The notes under the pieces were generated by a model that was given only the letters and a program-made list of their open reading frames with translations, made no database searches and was not told the DNA's origin. 64,000 bases of DNA from Streptomyces diastatochromogenes (lineage in GTDB: Bacteria; Actinomycetota; Actinomycetes; Streptomycetales; Streptomycetaceae). The position numbers and the translations under genes are program-made. The stretch covers positions 1-64,000 of the forward strand of contig NZ_MCGQ01000051.1 of the NCBI RefSeq assembly GCF_002242805.1, in the 5' to 3' direction. Each line of letters starts with the position of its first letter. Position 1 is the stretch's first letter. Of this stretch, positions 32,163 through 41,161 are shown in pieces.

Positions 32163-34979
32163 CTACGCCAACTGCCTGCGCACCAGCTCGTGCAGGCGCC
32201 CGGTGGTGTCCGCGAGGAGCTGGGCGGGCGGGCCCTGCTGGATGACCTTGCCGTCCTCCATCACGACGACCCGGTCCGCGTCCAGCACCGTGGACAGGCG
32301 GTGGGCGATGACGATGCGGCTGGCGTTGAGCTTGCGGGTGCTCTCGATGACGATGCGCTGGGTGTCGTTGTCGAGAGCACTGGTCGCCTCGTCGAAGAAC
32401 AGGATGCGCGGGCGCCGGATCAGCGCCTGGGCGATCATCAGACGCTGCCGCTGCCCGCCGGAGATCGCGCCGTTGCCCGCGACGATCGTGTGCAGGCCCA
32501 TCGGCATGCGCTTGATGTCCTCCGCCAGACCCGCCATCTCGGCCGCCGCCATCGCCTCCTCCGGCGTGTACGGCTCGGTGCCGCAGATGACGTCGAGGAT
32601 GGAGCCGGTGAACGGCTGCGCGTGCTGGAGCACGACCCCGCACTGCCGGCGCACCGCCGACTGGTCGAGGGCCGCCAGGTCCTGGCCGTCGTACAGGACG
32701 CTGCCCGAGACCGGCTTGTCGAAGCCGATGAGCAGGCGCAGCAGCGTGGACTTGCCGCAGCCGCTGGGGCCGACGATCGCCACGAACTCGCCCGGGCGGA
32801 CGGCGAAGGAGACGTCGTCCAGGACGAGCGGGCCGTCGTCGGCATACCGGAAGGACAAGCGGCGGGCCTCCACCGCGCCGGACAGCGGACCCGGCCGGGT
32901 GCTCGCCGTGCGCACCTCGGGCGTGGCGTCCAGGACCGGCCTGATCTCCTCGAACAGCGGCAGCGCGGCCACCGCCGAGACGAAGGAACCCGTGAGCTGG
33001 GTGACCGAGGTCAGCACCATCGTCACCGCCGTGTTGAAGGTGAGGAACGCCGCCGCCGACATCGCGCCCCTGGCCGGACCGGCCAGCAGCATGAACATCA
33101 GCAGCGTGCACACCGGCAGATACACCGCGCCCAGCACGGAGGTCAGGTTCTTGATCCGGCCGACCTTCTGCTGGAGTTCCCGGCTGCGCGCGAACTCCCC
33201 GGCCCAGGCGGCGTACGCGTAGTTCTCCGCCGCCGCCACCCGCAGCTTGGGCAGGCCGCGCAGCGTCTGGAACGCCTGGTTGTTCAGCTTGTTGCCGAGC
33301 GTCACGAGCCGGCGCTGCCAGCGCACCTGCCACAGCCCGAGCCCCAGGAACACGGCCGCGATGACGACGAGCATGCCGATCGCCGCCATGGCCATCGGCA
33401 CGCTGTACCAGAACAGCAGCCCCAGGTTCATCGCACCGACCGTCACCGACTGCGCGACCACCGGGCCGACGCCCGCCAGCAGCCGCCGGATCGCGCTGAT
33501 GCCCATGGCGGCGCTGGCGAGTTCACCGGTGGAGCGCTGTGTGAAGAACCGGGTCGGGAGCCTGAGCAGCCGGTCCCAGACGGCCGGCTGGAGCGCCGAC
33601 TCGATACGGCCCTCCAGACGCAGGATGGTCAGGTTCTCCAGCAGCGTGAACGCGGCCGCCACGACCCCGCTGATCATCACCGCCAGACAGACCTGGACGA
33701 TCAGACCCGTCTGGGCCTTGGGCACGTACTCGCCGAGCACCTTGCCCGTGGCGATCGGCACCAGCGCGCCGATCGCCACCGTCACCAGCCCGGCCAGCAT
33801 CAGGTTCAGCACGTCGCCGCGGGTGCCGCGCAGGCTGAAGCGCAGCAGCCCGAGCGGACTGAGCCGCCGCTCGGGCAGCGGCCGGTAGAACATCACCGCG
33901 CGCGGCTCGAACTCCTCCGCGTTCGCCTTCTCGATCGGCGTCTCGCGTCCGGTGCCCGGGTGCACGGCCACATAGCCGCCGCGCCGCCACAGCAGCGCGA
34001 CCGGCGCCCCGGACAGCGCCCGGTGCCCGACCAGCGGGCCCACGTTCTCCCGCCACCAGCGCCCGTCCAGACGTACGGCACGGGTGCGCACCCGGGAGGC
34101 CAGGGCCACCCGCTCGACCGGGTCGAGGCGTTCGCTCTCGGTGCCGCTCTGCGCGGGCTCGGCCAGGGTGATCCCGGCCGCCTCGGCGACGAGCCTGCAG
34201 GCCGCGTGGCTGGCGTCGGCGTCCGCGGCCGTCGTACGACGCGCCGAGCGCTTGCCGATGGAGGCCAGCAGGGTCTGGTCGGCCTGGGCGCGGACCGCCT
34301 CACCGGCCTTGATCCCGGCGGCCGTCCGCGTCTCGTGGGTCCGCTCCAGCTGCTCGATCCACCGGTCCAGCGCGGTCAGCAGCCGGTACTGCTGGTCGAC
34401 CATGCTCTGCCACAGTGCCGGGTCCATCAGCAGGTCGGCGGTGGCCTCCGCGCCGTACAGGGCGCCGTACTGCACGCTGCCCGGCGGCACCTGCATCCAG
34501 AACACGTCGTCGTCCGCCGGGGCGGCGGACCGCTCCTCGGCCATCGGCGCCTGGAAGAGCACGGACAGGCCGCGGCCGACGCCCAGCGCGACCGCGTACT
34601 CCAGCGGGCTCGACGCCGGGGGCACGTACTGCGGGTTGCCGTACTCGTCGTACGACCAGGTCTGGGTGTTGGCCGGCTGGTACAGCTCGCGCAGGTTGAT
34701 CCGGTGCACCACGCAGTCCCGCGCCGGGCGCGCCACCAGGGTGTGCTGGGGCCCGGCGACCGGGCCGAGCAGCAGCGCGCCCGCCTCCAGGCGGCCGAGG
34801 TGGTGCCAGTGCCCCTGCTGCGCGGCGTCCACCGCGAACAGGTCCAGGGCGCCGGCCGCGACCAGCCACAGCACCTGCGGGCCTTCCAGGTCCAGCCGGT
34901 TGAAGCCCGCGCAGTCGATGCGCGTGCCCATGGACCCCAGCGCACCGAGCACCAGGTCGCCTTCGCCGACGGTCGTCAT
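32163..34979 (-). CDS. NHLP-type peptide export ABC transporter, permease/ATPase subunit
   Basis: The 938-residue protein has a long N-terminal region without peptidase motif (about 1-400, partly cyclic-nucleotide-domain-like), six membrane helices (about 410-700) and an ATPase domain. Walker A is GPSGCGKST, the signature ISGGQRQRL and Walker B ILFFDEATSALD, all intact. This is the layout of the second ABC subunit of NHLP/bacteriocin export systems. Its start abuts the stop of the peptidase-containing ABC gene, with 1 base between, so both are made together. It likely works with the C39-peptidase protein and the HlyD-like adaptor to export the double-glycine peptide encoded at the head of the operon. 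Confidence 0.88.
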   Translation of the reverse strand: MTTVGEGDLVLGALGSMGTRIDCAGFNRLDLEGPQVLWLVAAGALDLFAVDAAQQGHWHHLGRLEAGALLLGPVAGPQHTLVARPARDCVVHRINLRELYQPANTQTWSYDEYGNPQYVPPASSPLEYAVALGVGRGLSVLFQAPMAEERSAAPADDDVFWMQVPPGSVQYGALYGAEATADLLMDPALWQSMVDQQYRLLTALDRWIEQLERTHETRTAAGIKAGEAVRAQADQTLLASIGKRSARRTTAADADASHAACRLVAEAAGITLAEPAQSGTESERLDPVERVALASRVRTRAVRLDGRWWRENVGPLVGHRALSGAPVALLWRRGGYVAVHPGTGRETPIEKANAEEFEPRAVMFYRPLPERRLSPLGLLRFSLRGTRGDVLNLMLAGLVTVAIGALVPIATGKVLGEYVPKAQTGLIVQVCLAVMISGVVAAAFTLLENLTILRLEGRIESALQPAVWDRLLRLPTRFFTQRSTGELASAAMGISAIRRLLAGVGPVVAQSVTVGAMNLGLLFWYSVPMAMAAIGMLVVIAAVFLGLGLWQVRWQRRLVTLGNKLNNQAFQTLRGLPKLRVAAAENYAYAAWAGEFARSRELQQKVGRIKNLTSVLGAVYLPVCTLLMFMLLAGPARGAMSAAAFLTFNTAVTMVLTSVTQLTGSFVSAVAALPLFEEIRPVLDATPEVRTASTRPGPLSGAVEARRLSFRYADDGPLVLDDVSFAVRPGEFVAIVGPSGCGKSTLLRLLIGFDKPVSGSVLYDGQDLAALDQSAVRRQCGVVLQHAQPFTGSILDVICGTEPYTPEEAMAAAEMAGLAEDIKRMPMGLHTIVAGNGAISGGQRQRLMIAQALIRRPRILFFDEATSALDNDTQRIVIESTRKLNASRIVIAHRLSTVLDADRVVVMEDGKVIQQGPPAQLLADTTGRLHELVRRQLA

Positions 34980-34980
34980 C

Positions 34981-37203
34981 TCACCGCTCCCTGACCAGCG
35001 CGGCGTACGCGCCTCCGTGCGCCACCAGCTCCTCGTGCCGCCCGCGCTCCACGACCGCGCCGTGCTGCAGCACCACGATCTCGTCGCTGTCCCGGACGGT
35101 GCTCAGCCGGTGGGCGATCACCACACAGGCACAGCCGCGCCGGCGCAGGTTGTCCATCACGACCAGCTCGGTCTCCGCGTCCAGCGCGCTGGTCACCTCG
35201 TCCAGCACGAGGATGCTGGGCCGCCGCACCAGCGCCCGGGCGATCTCCAGGCGCTGGCGCTGCCCGCCGGAGAAGTTCCGGCCGTCCTGCTCCACCTTGC
35301 TGTGGACGCCGCCGGGGCGGCGCATCACCACGTCGTACAGGGCCGCGTCCCGCAGCGCCTCCACCACGGCCTCGTCCGGGATCGACGGGTCCCACAGGGC
35401 CACGTTGTCGCGGACCGAGCCCTCGAAGAGGAACACGTCCTGGTCCACGAAGGAGACCGAGGAGGCGAGCGCGCCGCGCGGGATGTCCTCCAGCCGGCGG
35501 CCGTCGATGCGGATCACGCCGTCCCAGGGCGTGTACAGGCCCGAGATCAGCCTGGAGACCGTCGACTTGCCGCTGCCCGAGCCGCCCACCAGCGCCACCT
35601 GCTGCCCCGGGCCCACGGTCAGGTCGAACCCGGTCAGCAGCGGCTTGTCCAGCGGGCTGTAGCCGAAGGTCACGTTCTCCAGTTCGACGTGCCCCTGCAG
35701 CCGGCGTGTCGAGTCGCTGCCGCCGGGGCGGGCGTAGAGCGGGTCGGCCTGGAAGTTCTCCACGTCCTTGAGCCGGGCCACGTCGGCCGCGAAGTCCTGG
35801 ATACGGCCCGCCACGCCGTTGAGCCGGGTGAGCGGCGCGGTGAAGCGGGCGACCAGTGCCTGGAAGGCGACCAGCAGACCGACCGAGATATGCCCCTCGA
35901 CCGCCCGCATCCCGCCGATCCACAGGATCAGCGCGCTGTTGAGCGTGGCGAGCGTCGGCGCGACCACCCCGAGCCAGGCGCTCGGCACGCCGAGCCGCTG
36001 CTGCTCCTCCAGCGTGGTGGCGTGCTGCCCGGCCCACTTGCGGAAGTAGCCGTCCTCGCCGCCGGTCGCCTTCATCGTCTCGATCAGCTGAAGACCGGTG
36101 TACGACGTGTTGGTGAGCCGTGCGGTGTCCGCGCGCAGCTTCGCCGTCCGTGTCGCCCGCAGCCGTATGACCAGCCGCATCGCCACCACGTTCAGCAGGG
36201 CCACGCCGATGCCGACGAACGTCAGCTGCGGGTCGTAGGTGTAGAGCAGCACGGCGTACAGCACGACCACGATCGCGTCCACGCCCGCCGCCGCCAGGTC
36301 GCGGGCCAGGGTCTCGGCGACCTGGTCGTTGGACTGCAGCCGCTGCACCAGGTCGGCCGGGGAGCGCTGCGCGAAGAACGTCACCGGCAGCCGCAGCAGA
36401 TGGCGCAGGAAGCGCGCGCTGGAGAGGGTGGAGGAGATGATCCGGCCGTGCAGCAGGTTGGCCTGCTGGAGCCAGGTCAGCACCAGGGTGAGCAGCACAC
36501 AGGTGGCCATCGAGGCGAACAGCACGCCCAGCAGCGAGGTCTGGCCGCCGATGAGGAACATGTCGATGTAGGTACGGCTGAGCGCGGGCATCGCCGCGCC
36601 GACCGCGACCAGCAGAAGGCTGGCGAGTACGGCGGCCGGCAGGGTTCCGGCCGTGCCGCGCAGCCGGGCCGGCATCGCGCCGAGCACGCCCGGCCTGCGC
36701 CCGCCCTTGGTGAAGCCGTCGCCCGGCTCCATCACCAGCACGACACCGGTGAAGCTGCCGTCGAACTCCTCCATGGGCACGAACCGGCGGCCCTTGGCGG
36801 GGTCGTTGATGTACACCCCGCGCCGGCCGAAGCGGCGGCCCATGCCGTCGTAGACGACGTAGTGGTTGAACTCCCAGAAGAGGACGGCCGGTGCCGTCAC
36901 CTCGGCGAGGGCGGCCAGGTCCATCTGCATGCCCTTGGCGGTCAAGCCGTAGCTGCGGGCCGCCTTCAGGAGGTTGCTGGCGCGCGAGCCGTCGCGGGAG
37001 ACACCGCAGGCGATGCGCAGTTCCTCCAGCGGGACGTGCCGGCCGTAGTGGCCGAGCACCATCGCGAGGGAGGCGGCACCGCACTCGACGGCCTCCATCT
37101 GGAGCACGGTCGGCGTACGGACCGTGCCGCCGCGGGACTTGGGGACCGGGCGCCGGGCCGGGGCGGCCCGTCTGCGGCCGCGGGTTTCCTGGGTGGTGCT
37201 CAC
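34981..37203 (-). CDS. NHLP-type export ABC transporter with C39 peptidase domain
   Basis: The 740-residue protein begins with a C39 double-glycine peptidase domain: Cys41 in VECGAASLAMVLGHYGR, His114 in FNHYVVYDG and Asp133 in YINDPAKG. Then come six membrane helices (about 175-460) and an ATPase domain with Walker A GGSGSGKST, signature FSGGQRQRL and Walker B ILVLDEVTSALD. It should cut the leader after GG and move the core peptide out. The start is GTG 37203, overlapping the stop of the adaptor gene (GTGA), chosen over the long open frame that covers the adaptor gene in another frame. Confidence 0.92.
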   Translation of the reverse strand: MSTTQETRGRRRAAPARRPVPKSRGGTVRTPTVLQMEAVECGAASLAMVLGHYGRHVPLEELRIACGVSRDGSRASNLLKAARSYGLTAKGMQMDLAALAEVTAPAVLFWEFNHYVVYDGMGRRFGRRGVYINDPAKGRRFVPMEEFDGSFTGVVLVMEPGDGFTKGGRRPGVLGAMPARLRGTAGTLPAAVLASLLLVAVGAAMPALSRTYIDMFLIGGQTSLLGVLFASMATCVLLTLVLTWLQQANLLHGRIISSTLSSARFLRHLLRLPVTFFAQRSPADLVQRLQSNDQVAETLARDLAAAGVDAIVVVLYAVLLYTYDPQLTFVGIGVALLNVVAMRLVIRLRATRTAKLRADTARLTNTSYTGLQLIETMKATGGEDGYFRKWAGQHATTLEEQQRLGVPSAWLGVVAPTLATLNSALILWIGGMRAVEGHISVGLLVAFQALVARFTAPLTRLNGVAGRIQDFAADVARLKDVENFQADPLYARPGGSDSTRRLQGHVELENVTFGYSPLDKPLLTGFDLTVGPGQQVALVGGSGSGKSTVSRLISGLYTPWDGVIRIDGRRLEDIPRGALASSVSFVDQDVFLFEGSVRDNVALWDPSIPDEAVVEALRDAALYDVVMRRPGGVHSKVEQDGRNFSGGQRQRLEIARALVRRPSILVLDEVTSALDAETELVVMDNLRRRGCACVVIAHRLSTVRDSDEIVVLQHGAVVERGRHEELVAHGGAYAALVRER

Positions 37204-38006
37204 GGCAGCAGCCAATCGACGGGACGCTGGTCGGCCAGCCGGATCGAACCGGAGGCGAGGGTCATGGAGTCGAGCTTGTACGGCGGCCCGTCCGCGGAGG
37301 ACCACTGGTAGCCGCTCTTCGTGCCGGACGACGTGTCGAGCGCGACCAGCACCGCCACCGGGCGGCCCTTCTTCGTGAACTGCTCGCCGAGCTGGCTGTC
37401 GCCGAGGAACGCGGCGATCGACTGGGCGGACTGGGCGGTCCGGTCCACGGACTTCACGTGCCCGCGCAGCACGCCGTACCGCTGGGTCGGCACCGAGGAC
37501 ACGGTGAGGTCCACGGAGGCGTGTGCCGGGATGGCGGCGGCGTTCTCGGCGGGGACGTACACGGTGGCGTACAGCGGGTCGGAGGCATGGGCGGCCTTCT
37601 CGACGGCGGCCACGTTGGTGCCGGTCTGGATGATCTGGCCGATGGTGGCGGCGAGCGCCGTGACGCGGCCCGCGGCGACCGTGCGGACCACCGAGTCGCC
37701 CTGACTCGTGCGCACCTTGAGGACGGGGGCGTTCGCGGGCAGCCGTTCGCCCTGCTGGGCGAGTACGGCCGTGACCTGGCCGGCCACGGGGCTCTGCAGC
37801 AGATAGCTGCCCTGACCGTGGGTCAGGATGGCCTGCGCGGTGACCGTGGAGGTGACCGAACCGGTCACCGCCCACACGGAGGCCGCCGCCATGACGACGA
37901 CGGTGACGCCGAGCGCGAGCCAGCCCTGGGGGCGGGCCAGCCGCACCGGAAGGTCCAGCTCCTCCGGTGACTGGAGCTTGGCGAGGGCCTGTTGGCGGAA
38001 CTGCAC
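37200..38006 (-). CDS. HlyD-like adaptor of the NHLP export system
   Basis: The 268-residue protein has one membrane helix near the N-terminus (ALGVTVVVMAAASVWAV) and an outside part with a biotinyl-lipoyl-like hairpin (SPVAGQVTAVLAQQGERL, then VAAGRVTALAATIGQIIQTG). It ends in a beta-rich segment. In NHLP-type systems this protein links the ABC subunits to the secretion path. It is first after the precursor gene, with a hairpin in between, and is coupled to the peptidase-ABC gene by stop-start overlap. In a Gram-positive host it may only organise the transporter outside the membrane. Confidence 0.85.
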   Translation of the reverse strand: MQFRQQALAKLQSPEELDLPVRLARPQGWLALGVTVVVMAAASVWAVTGSVTSTVTAQAILTHGQGSYLLQSPVAGQVTAVLAQQGERLPANAPVLKVRTSQGDSVVRTVAAGRVTALAATIGQIIQTGTNVAAVEKAAHASDPLYATVYVPAENAAAIPAHASVDLTVSSVPTQRYGVLRGHVKSVDRTAQSAQSIAAFLGDSQLGEQFTKKGRPVAVLVALDTSSGTKSGYQWSSADGPPYKLDSMTLASGSIRLADQRPVDWLLP

Positions 38007-38090
38007 GGAACTTCCCTCACCCGTGGAGAGACATCGTTACGACCTGCTTCGGGCGCCCCGGGGCGCCTTGACGCCTTCGGGCACCCGAGA

Positions 38091-38119
38091 GTCCCGGAGC
38101 CGTGGGACGGCTCCGGGAC
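38091..38119 (-). terminator. attenuating terminator between precursor and export genes
   Basis: Perfect 11-bp arms (GTCCCGGAGCC / GGCTCCGGGAC) with a 7-base loop follow the precursor stop codon by 21 bases. A second dyad, GGCGCCCCGGGGCGCC, lies at 38052-38067. Partial readthrough would give much more precursor than exporter mRNA. Confidence 0.72.
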
Positions 38120-38140
38120 TTCGGTGACACCGCGGTGCGG

Positions 38141-38356
38141 TCAGAGACCGGCGACCAGGTTGGTGATCGGGGCCACGTTCAGGCCGGTGACACCCTGGAC
38201 GGTGCCGATGACCGTGTCCACCGCGCCGGAAACCGGGGCAACGCCGTTGACGGCGCCGGTCACGGTGTTCAGGGCGTTCACGGAAAGGCCGCCGGAGACG
38301 TTGTCCAGCTCGGCGTCCGAGATCTCGACGGTCTCAACCTGGGGGGTGGAGTTCAT
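38141..38356 (-). CDS. double-glycine precursor peptide, Cys-free core
   Basis: The 71-residue peptide has a leader with the double-glycine consensus (EISDAELDNVSGG, cleavage after Gly23) and a 48-residue core rich in Val, Gly, Asn, Thr and Ala. The core has no Cys, Lys, Arg or His and one Asp. Imperfect repeats of V(T/S)GAV(N/D) are visible. It heads an operon with an adaptor and two ABC proteins, one with a matching C39 peptidase, so it is the exported product. No lanthipeptide synthetase, cyclodehydratase, radical SAM or other modifying gene is adjacent. It could be an unmodified bacteriocin-like or self-assembling surface peptide; this is inference. The ribosome site GAAGGGAAG lies 10 bases before ATG 38356. 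Confidence 0.85.
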   Translation of the reverse strand: MNSTPQVETVEISDAELDNVSGGLSVNALNTVTGAVNGVAPVSGAVDTVIGTVQGVTGLNVAPITNLVAGL

Positions 38357-38807
38357 GGTGGAACTTCCCTTCGTATGGATATTTCACAAGGGGGAGCGGC
38401 CCCCTCTGGGGACAGACGACGGCCGCGACCGCGGGTGCCGGAACGCCCGTCTCCGGGAGCCCGGGGGACCCCCGCGATGCGATGGATCAAAGCACGCACG
38501 CGGGCCGCGCTTCCAATCAACCAGGGCTCTCACCAGCGCACTTGGCCCGCGCCGCGCCCCAAGCGTGCAGGTGTGCGCACGGCTTGTCGGCGACTCCTTC
38601 ACATGCCGCACGGCATCGGCGCAAACCGGCTCTTGCGGCCGCGCGGGCGAATCCGGCACTCCGCACCAAAGGTGTGACCGGCGGTAAGCGGTTGTGCAGA
38701 TCCGCCGACTCCGGTGACTTGGTTGAGTATTCGATGTGCAGATTCCCTGAAGCAGGGATTCCGGTACGTGATCGGAACGGACCGCTACCGATCAGTGGCT
38801 GAGCGTG
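38357..38807. other. intergenic region upstream of the peptide-export operon
   Basis: No gene is visible in these 451 bases. The half near the thioesterase gene holds a short hairpin, TCCCTG-AAG-CAGGGA at 38744-38758, possibly the thioesterase terminator. The rest should contain the promoter of the precursor operon, but I cannot assign its boxes with confidence. Confidence 0.5.
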
Positions 38808-39221
38808 TCAGCCCATCAGTGCGTAGACCGTGCTCGCACGCGCCGCGAGCGCGCCCGATGCGGCGTCGCTCAACGTGATGTCGGCGAACGCCATCCGGCG
38901 GCCCAGCTTGGTCAGGACCGCTTCGATCAGGACATCCGAACCCGTCACCGCCCGCTGGAACGACGTCGACTGCTGCACGGTCGTCATCGGCACGAAGCCG
39001 CCCCGCGCGGCCGAGACCGCGATCACCGTCGCCGTGTCGGCGGCCGCCATCAGCGCCTGCCCCGACAGCCCGCCGCCCTCCCGGGCCAGCCGCTCCGACC
39101 AGGGCAGACGCAGGATCGCGCGGTCCTCGCCCACGGCCTCGACGCACAGCCCCAGGTCGAGCACCCAGGGGGCGAAGTTGGCGGAGAGGATCTTGTCGGC
39201 TTCGGCGGTGGTCATCGTCAT
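38808..39221 (-). CDS. PaaI-type hotdog thioesterase
   Basis: The 137-residue hotdog-fold protein shows the PaaI/YigI-like block GGGLSGQALMAAADTATVIAV, with the catalytic-region Gly-Gly and Asp, and FQRAVTGSDVLIEAVLTKLGRRMAFADITL. It likely hydrolyses acyl-CoA or aryl-CoA thioesters in the cytoplasm as a multimer. I chose ATG 39221 because the hotdog fold begins right after it; the open frame to 39314 adds an unlikely basic tail. A second ATG two codons later is also possible. It is divergent from the S1 protease gene. Confidence 0.8.
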   Translation of the reverse strand: MTMTTAEADKILSANFAPWVLDLGLCVEAVGEDRAILRLPWSERLAREGGGLSGQALMAAADTATVIAVSAARGGFVPMTTVQQSTSFQRAVTGSDVLIEAVLTKLGRRMAFADITLSDAASGALAARASTVYALMG

Positions 39222-39404
39222 ATGGGGGATTCTTCCCGGCCGAGCGGGGCGACACGCGGAGCGTGGCCGATTCGCCTCCAGGGGGCGGAAGTTGGCGAAC
39301 GGAATTGAACGCACCGCATGACCCGGCCGTACCTACAGCCATCCAGGCGCCCCCGATCAACTGCCCGACAGCGGCAGACCCCCGTCCCCAGGAGGTCGAG
39401 AAGT

Positions 39405-40829
39405 TTGAGTCACAAGCGAATGCCCAAGCGCAAGGCAGCGATAGCGGTGGGCGGTGTCGCGGCGCTCGGAGCGGCGGCTCTCCTGCTGCCCAACGCCAAC
39501 GCGTCACAGGACAAGAACGATGCCGCGGGCGCCGCCGGCACCGCGAAGACCCTGAAGGCCTCGGCCGCCTCGGATCTCTCCGCGCAGTTGCAGAAGCTGC
39601 TCGGTGACGCGCTGGCCGGGTCCTACTACGACAGCGGCAAGCAGCAGTTGGTCGTCAACGTGGTCAGCGGCGACAACAACATCATCCAGCAGGCGCAGAA
39701 GGCCGGCGCGGTCGTCCGGCAGGTGGAGAACAGCACCTCCGAACTCAAGGCCGCCGCACGGACGCTGAAGACCAAGGCGACCATCCCGGGCACCGCCTGG
39801 GCCGTGGACCCGCGCACCGACAAGGTCGTGGTCACCGCCGACTCCAGCGTCACCGGCGCCAAGTGGAACCGGCTCCAGTCGACCGTGCAGAGCCTCGGCT
39901 CCGGCATGGCGAGCCTGAAGAAGTCCGCCGGCACCTTCAAGACCTTCGTGTCGGGCGGCGACGCCATCTTCTCCCAGGTGCAGGGCGGCAACGTGCGCTG
40001 CTCCCTCGGCTTCAACGTCAAGGCCTCCGACGGCAGCCCGGCCTTCCTGACGGCCGGTCACTGCGGCGTCGCCGCCAAGGACTGGTCGGACTCCCAGAAC
40101 GGCCAGCCCATCGCCACCGTGGACCAGGCCACCTTCCCGGGCAACGACTTCTCGCTCGTGAAGTACGACGACGCCACCACCCAGGCGCCCAGCGACGTCA
40201 ACGTCGGCAACGGCCAGACCGTCCAGATCACCCAGGCCGCGGACGCCACCGTCGGCGAGACCGTCTTCCGGATGGGTTCCACCACCGGGCTGCACAACGG
40301 CCAGGTGACCGGCCTCGACGCCACCGTCAACTTCCAGAGCGAGACCGACCCGAACGGCGTCGACACCGTCAACGGCCTCATCCAGACCAACGTCTGCGCC
40401 GAGCCCGGCGACAGCGGCGGCTCCCTGTTCACCCAGGACGGCGGCGCGGTCGGCCTCACCTCCGGCGGCAGCGGCGACTGCACAAGCGGCGGCGAGACCT
40501 TCTTCCAGCCGGTCACCGCGGCCCTCCAGGCCACCGGCGCCACCCTCGGCGACGGCGGCGGCGCGGGCGACCAGGCGGGCGCCGGGGACCAGGCCGGTGC
40601 CGGGGACCAGGCGGGTGCAGGCGACCAGGCGGGCACCGCCGACCCCTCGGCCTCGGCCGGGGACCAGGCGGGTGCCGGTGATCAGGCGGGCGGCGACCAG
40701 ATCGGCGGCTCCGCCGACCCGTCCGCCTCGGCGGGCGACCAGTCCGGCACCGGCGACGGCACAGGCACCGGAGACCAGTCCGGCGAGGGCACGGGCGACG
40801 GATCGTCGTCCCTGACCGGGAGCCACTAG
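39405..40829 (+). CDS. secreted S1E serine protease with repeat tail
   Basis: The 474-residue preproprotein starts at TTG 39405, supported by a perfect AGGAGG nine bases upstream; the other starts in this frame lack one. It has a signal peptide (about 1-33), an alpha-lytic-type propeptide (to about 183) and a chymotrypsin-fold mature domain. The triad is His219 (TAGHC), Asp248 (NDFSLVKYD) and Ser337 (GDSGGS). A low-complexity tail of about 90 residues follows, rich in Gly-Asp-Gln-Ala (GAGDQA repeats) with no recognisable binding module. It resembles S. griseus protease-type enzymes. It is secreted and self-activating; the SSI inhibitor at 26546 is a possible partner. Confidence 0.92.
   Translation: MSHKRMPKRKAAIAVGGVAALGAAALLLPNANASQDKNDAAGAAGTAKTLKASAASDLSAQLQKLLGDALAGSYYDSGKQQLVVNVVSGDNNIIQQAQKAGAVVRQVENSTSELKAAARTLKTKATIPGTAWAVDPRTDKVVVTADSSVTGAKWNRLQSTVQSLGSGMASLKKSAGTFKTFVSGGDAIFSQVQGGNVRCSLGFNVKASDGSPAFLTAGHCGVAAKDWSDSQNGQPIATVDQATFPGNDFSLVKYDDATTQAPSDVNVGNGQTVQITQAADATVGETVFRMGSTTGLHNGQVTGLDATVNFQSETDPNGVDTVNGLIQTNVCAEPGDSGGSLFTQDGGAVGLTSGGSGDCTSGGETFFQPVTAALQATGATLGDGGGAGDQAGAGDQAGAGDQAGAGDQAGTADPSASAGDQAGAGDQAGGDQIGGSADPSASAGDQSGTGDGTGTGDQSGEGTGDGSSSLTGSH
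40563..40634 (+). repeat. 18-bp coding repeat in the protease tail
   Basis: Four in-frame copies of an 18-bp unit encode AGDQAG. Weaker copies continue downstream, separated by PSAS linkers, to about 40790. Copy number is likely to vary between strains. Confidence 0.8.
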
Positions 40830-40861
40830 CCCTTCGTTTGGCGGGACCTCGGGGTCCCGCG

Positions 40862-41062
40862 CTGGGATCGGGCGGGTTGTTCGGTACCGGGATCGGCAGG
40901 GCTCTCCCTGTACAGGGATCGGGCGGGCCGTCTCGCACCGGGAACCGGCGGGCTGTCCCCCCACCGGGGTCGGCCGGTCCGTGCTCCCTCTGGGGTCGGC
41001 CAGCCCGTGCTCCTACCGGGATCCGCCAGCCCGTCCCCCCACCGGGAACCGCCGGCCATTCC
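40862..41062. repeat. 26-bp minisatellite, about 7.7 copies
   Basis: Tandem imperfect units start at 40862, 40888, 40914 (25 bp), 40939, 40965, 40991, 41017 and 41043. The consensus is close to CGGGATCGGCGGGCCGTCCC followed by about 6 bases ending AC. The array lies 33 bases after the protease stop, between convergent genes. Nothing suggests it is coding. Confidence 0.82.
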
Positions 41063-41131
41063 CTCGGCGGGACGGGCCGAGCCGTTCCCAGACTCCCTGA
41101 CCGGCCCACCGCGGTTCCGGCCGGCAGGGAC

Positions 41132-41161
41132 GGTCCGGCCCTCCGGCGGGAGGGCCGGACC
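41132..41161. terminator. bidirectional terminator between protease and phosphatase genes
   Basis: Perfect 13-bp arms (GGTCCGGCCCTCC / GGAGGGCCGGACC) with a 4-base loop GGCG lie between the convergent genes ending at 40829 and 41239. Confidence 0.82.

Noticed and set aside
38052..38067. GGCGCCCCGGGGCGCC palindrome as an operator
   Set aside because: It lies between two coding regions next to a terminator stem and has no promoter nearby; it is more likely part of the RNA end structure.
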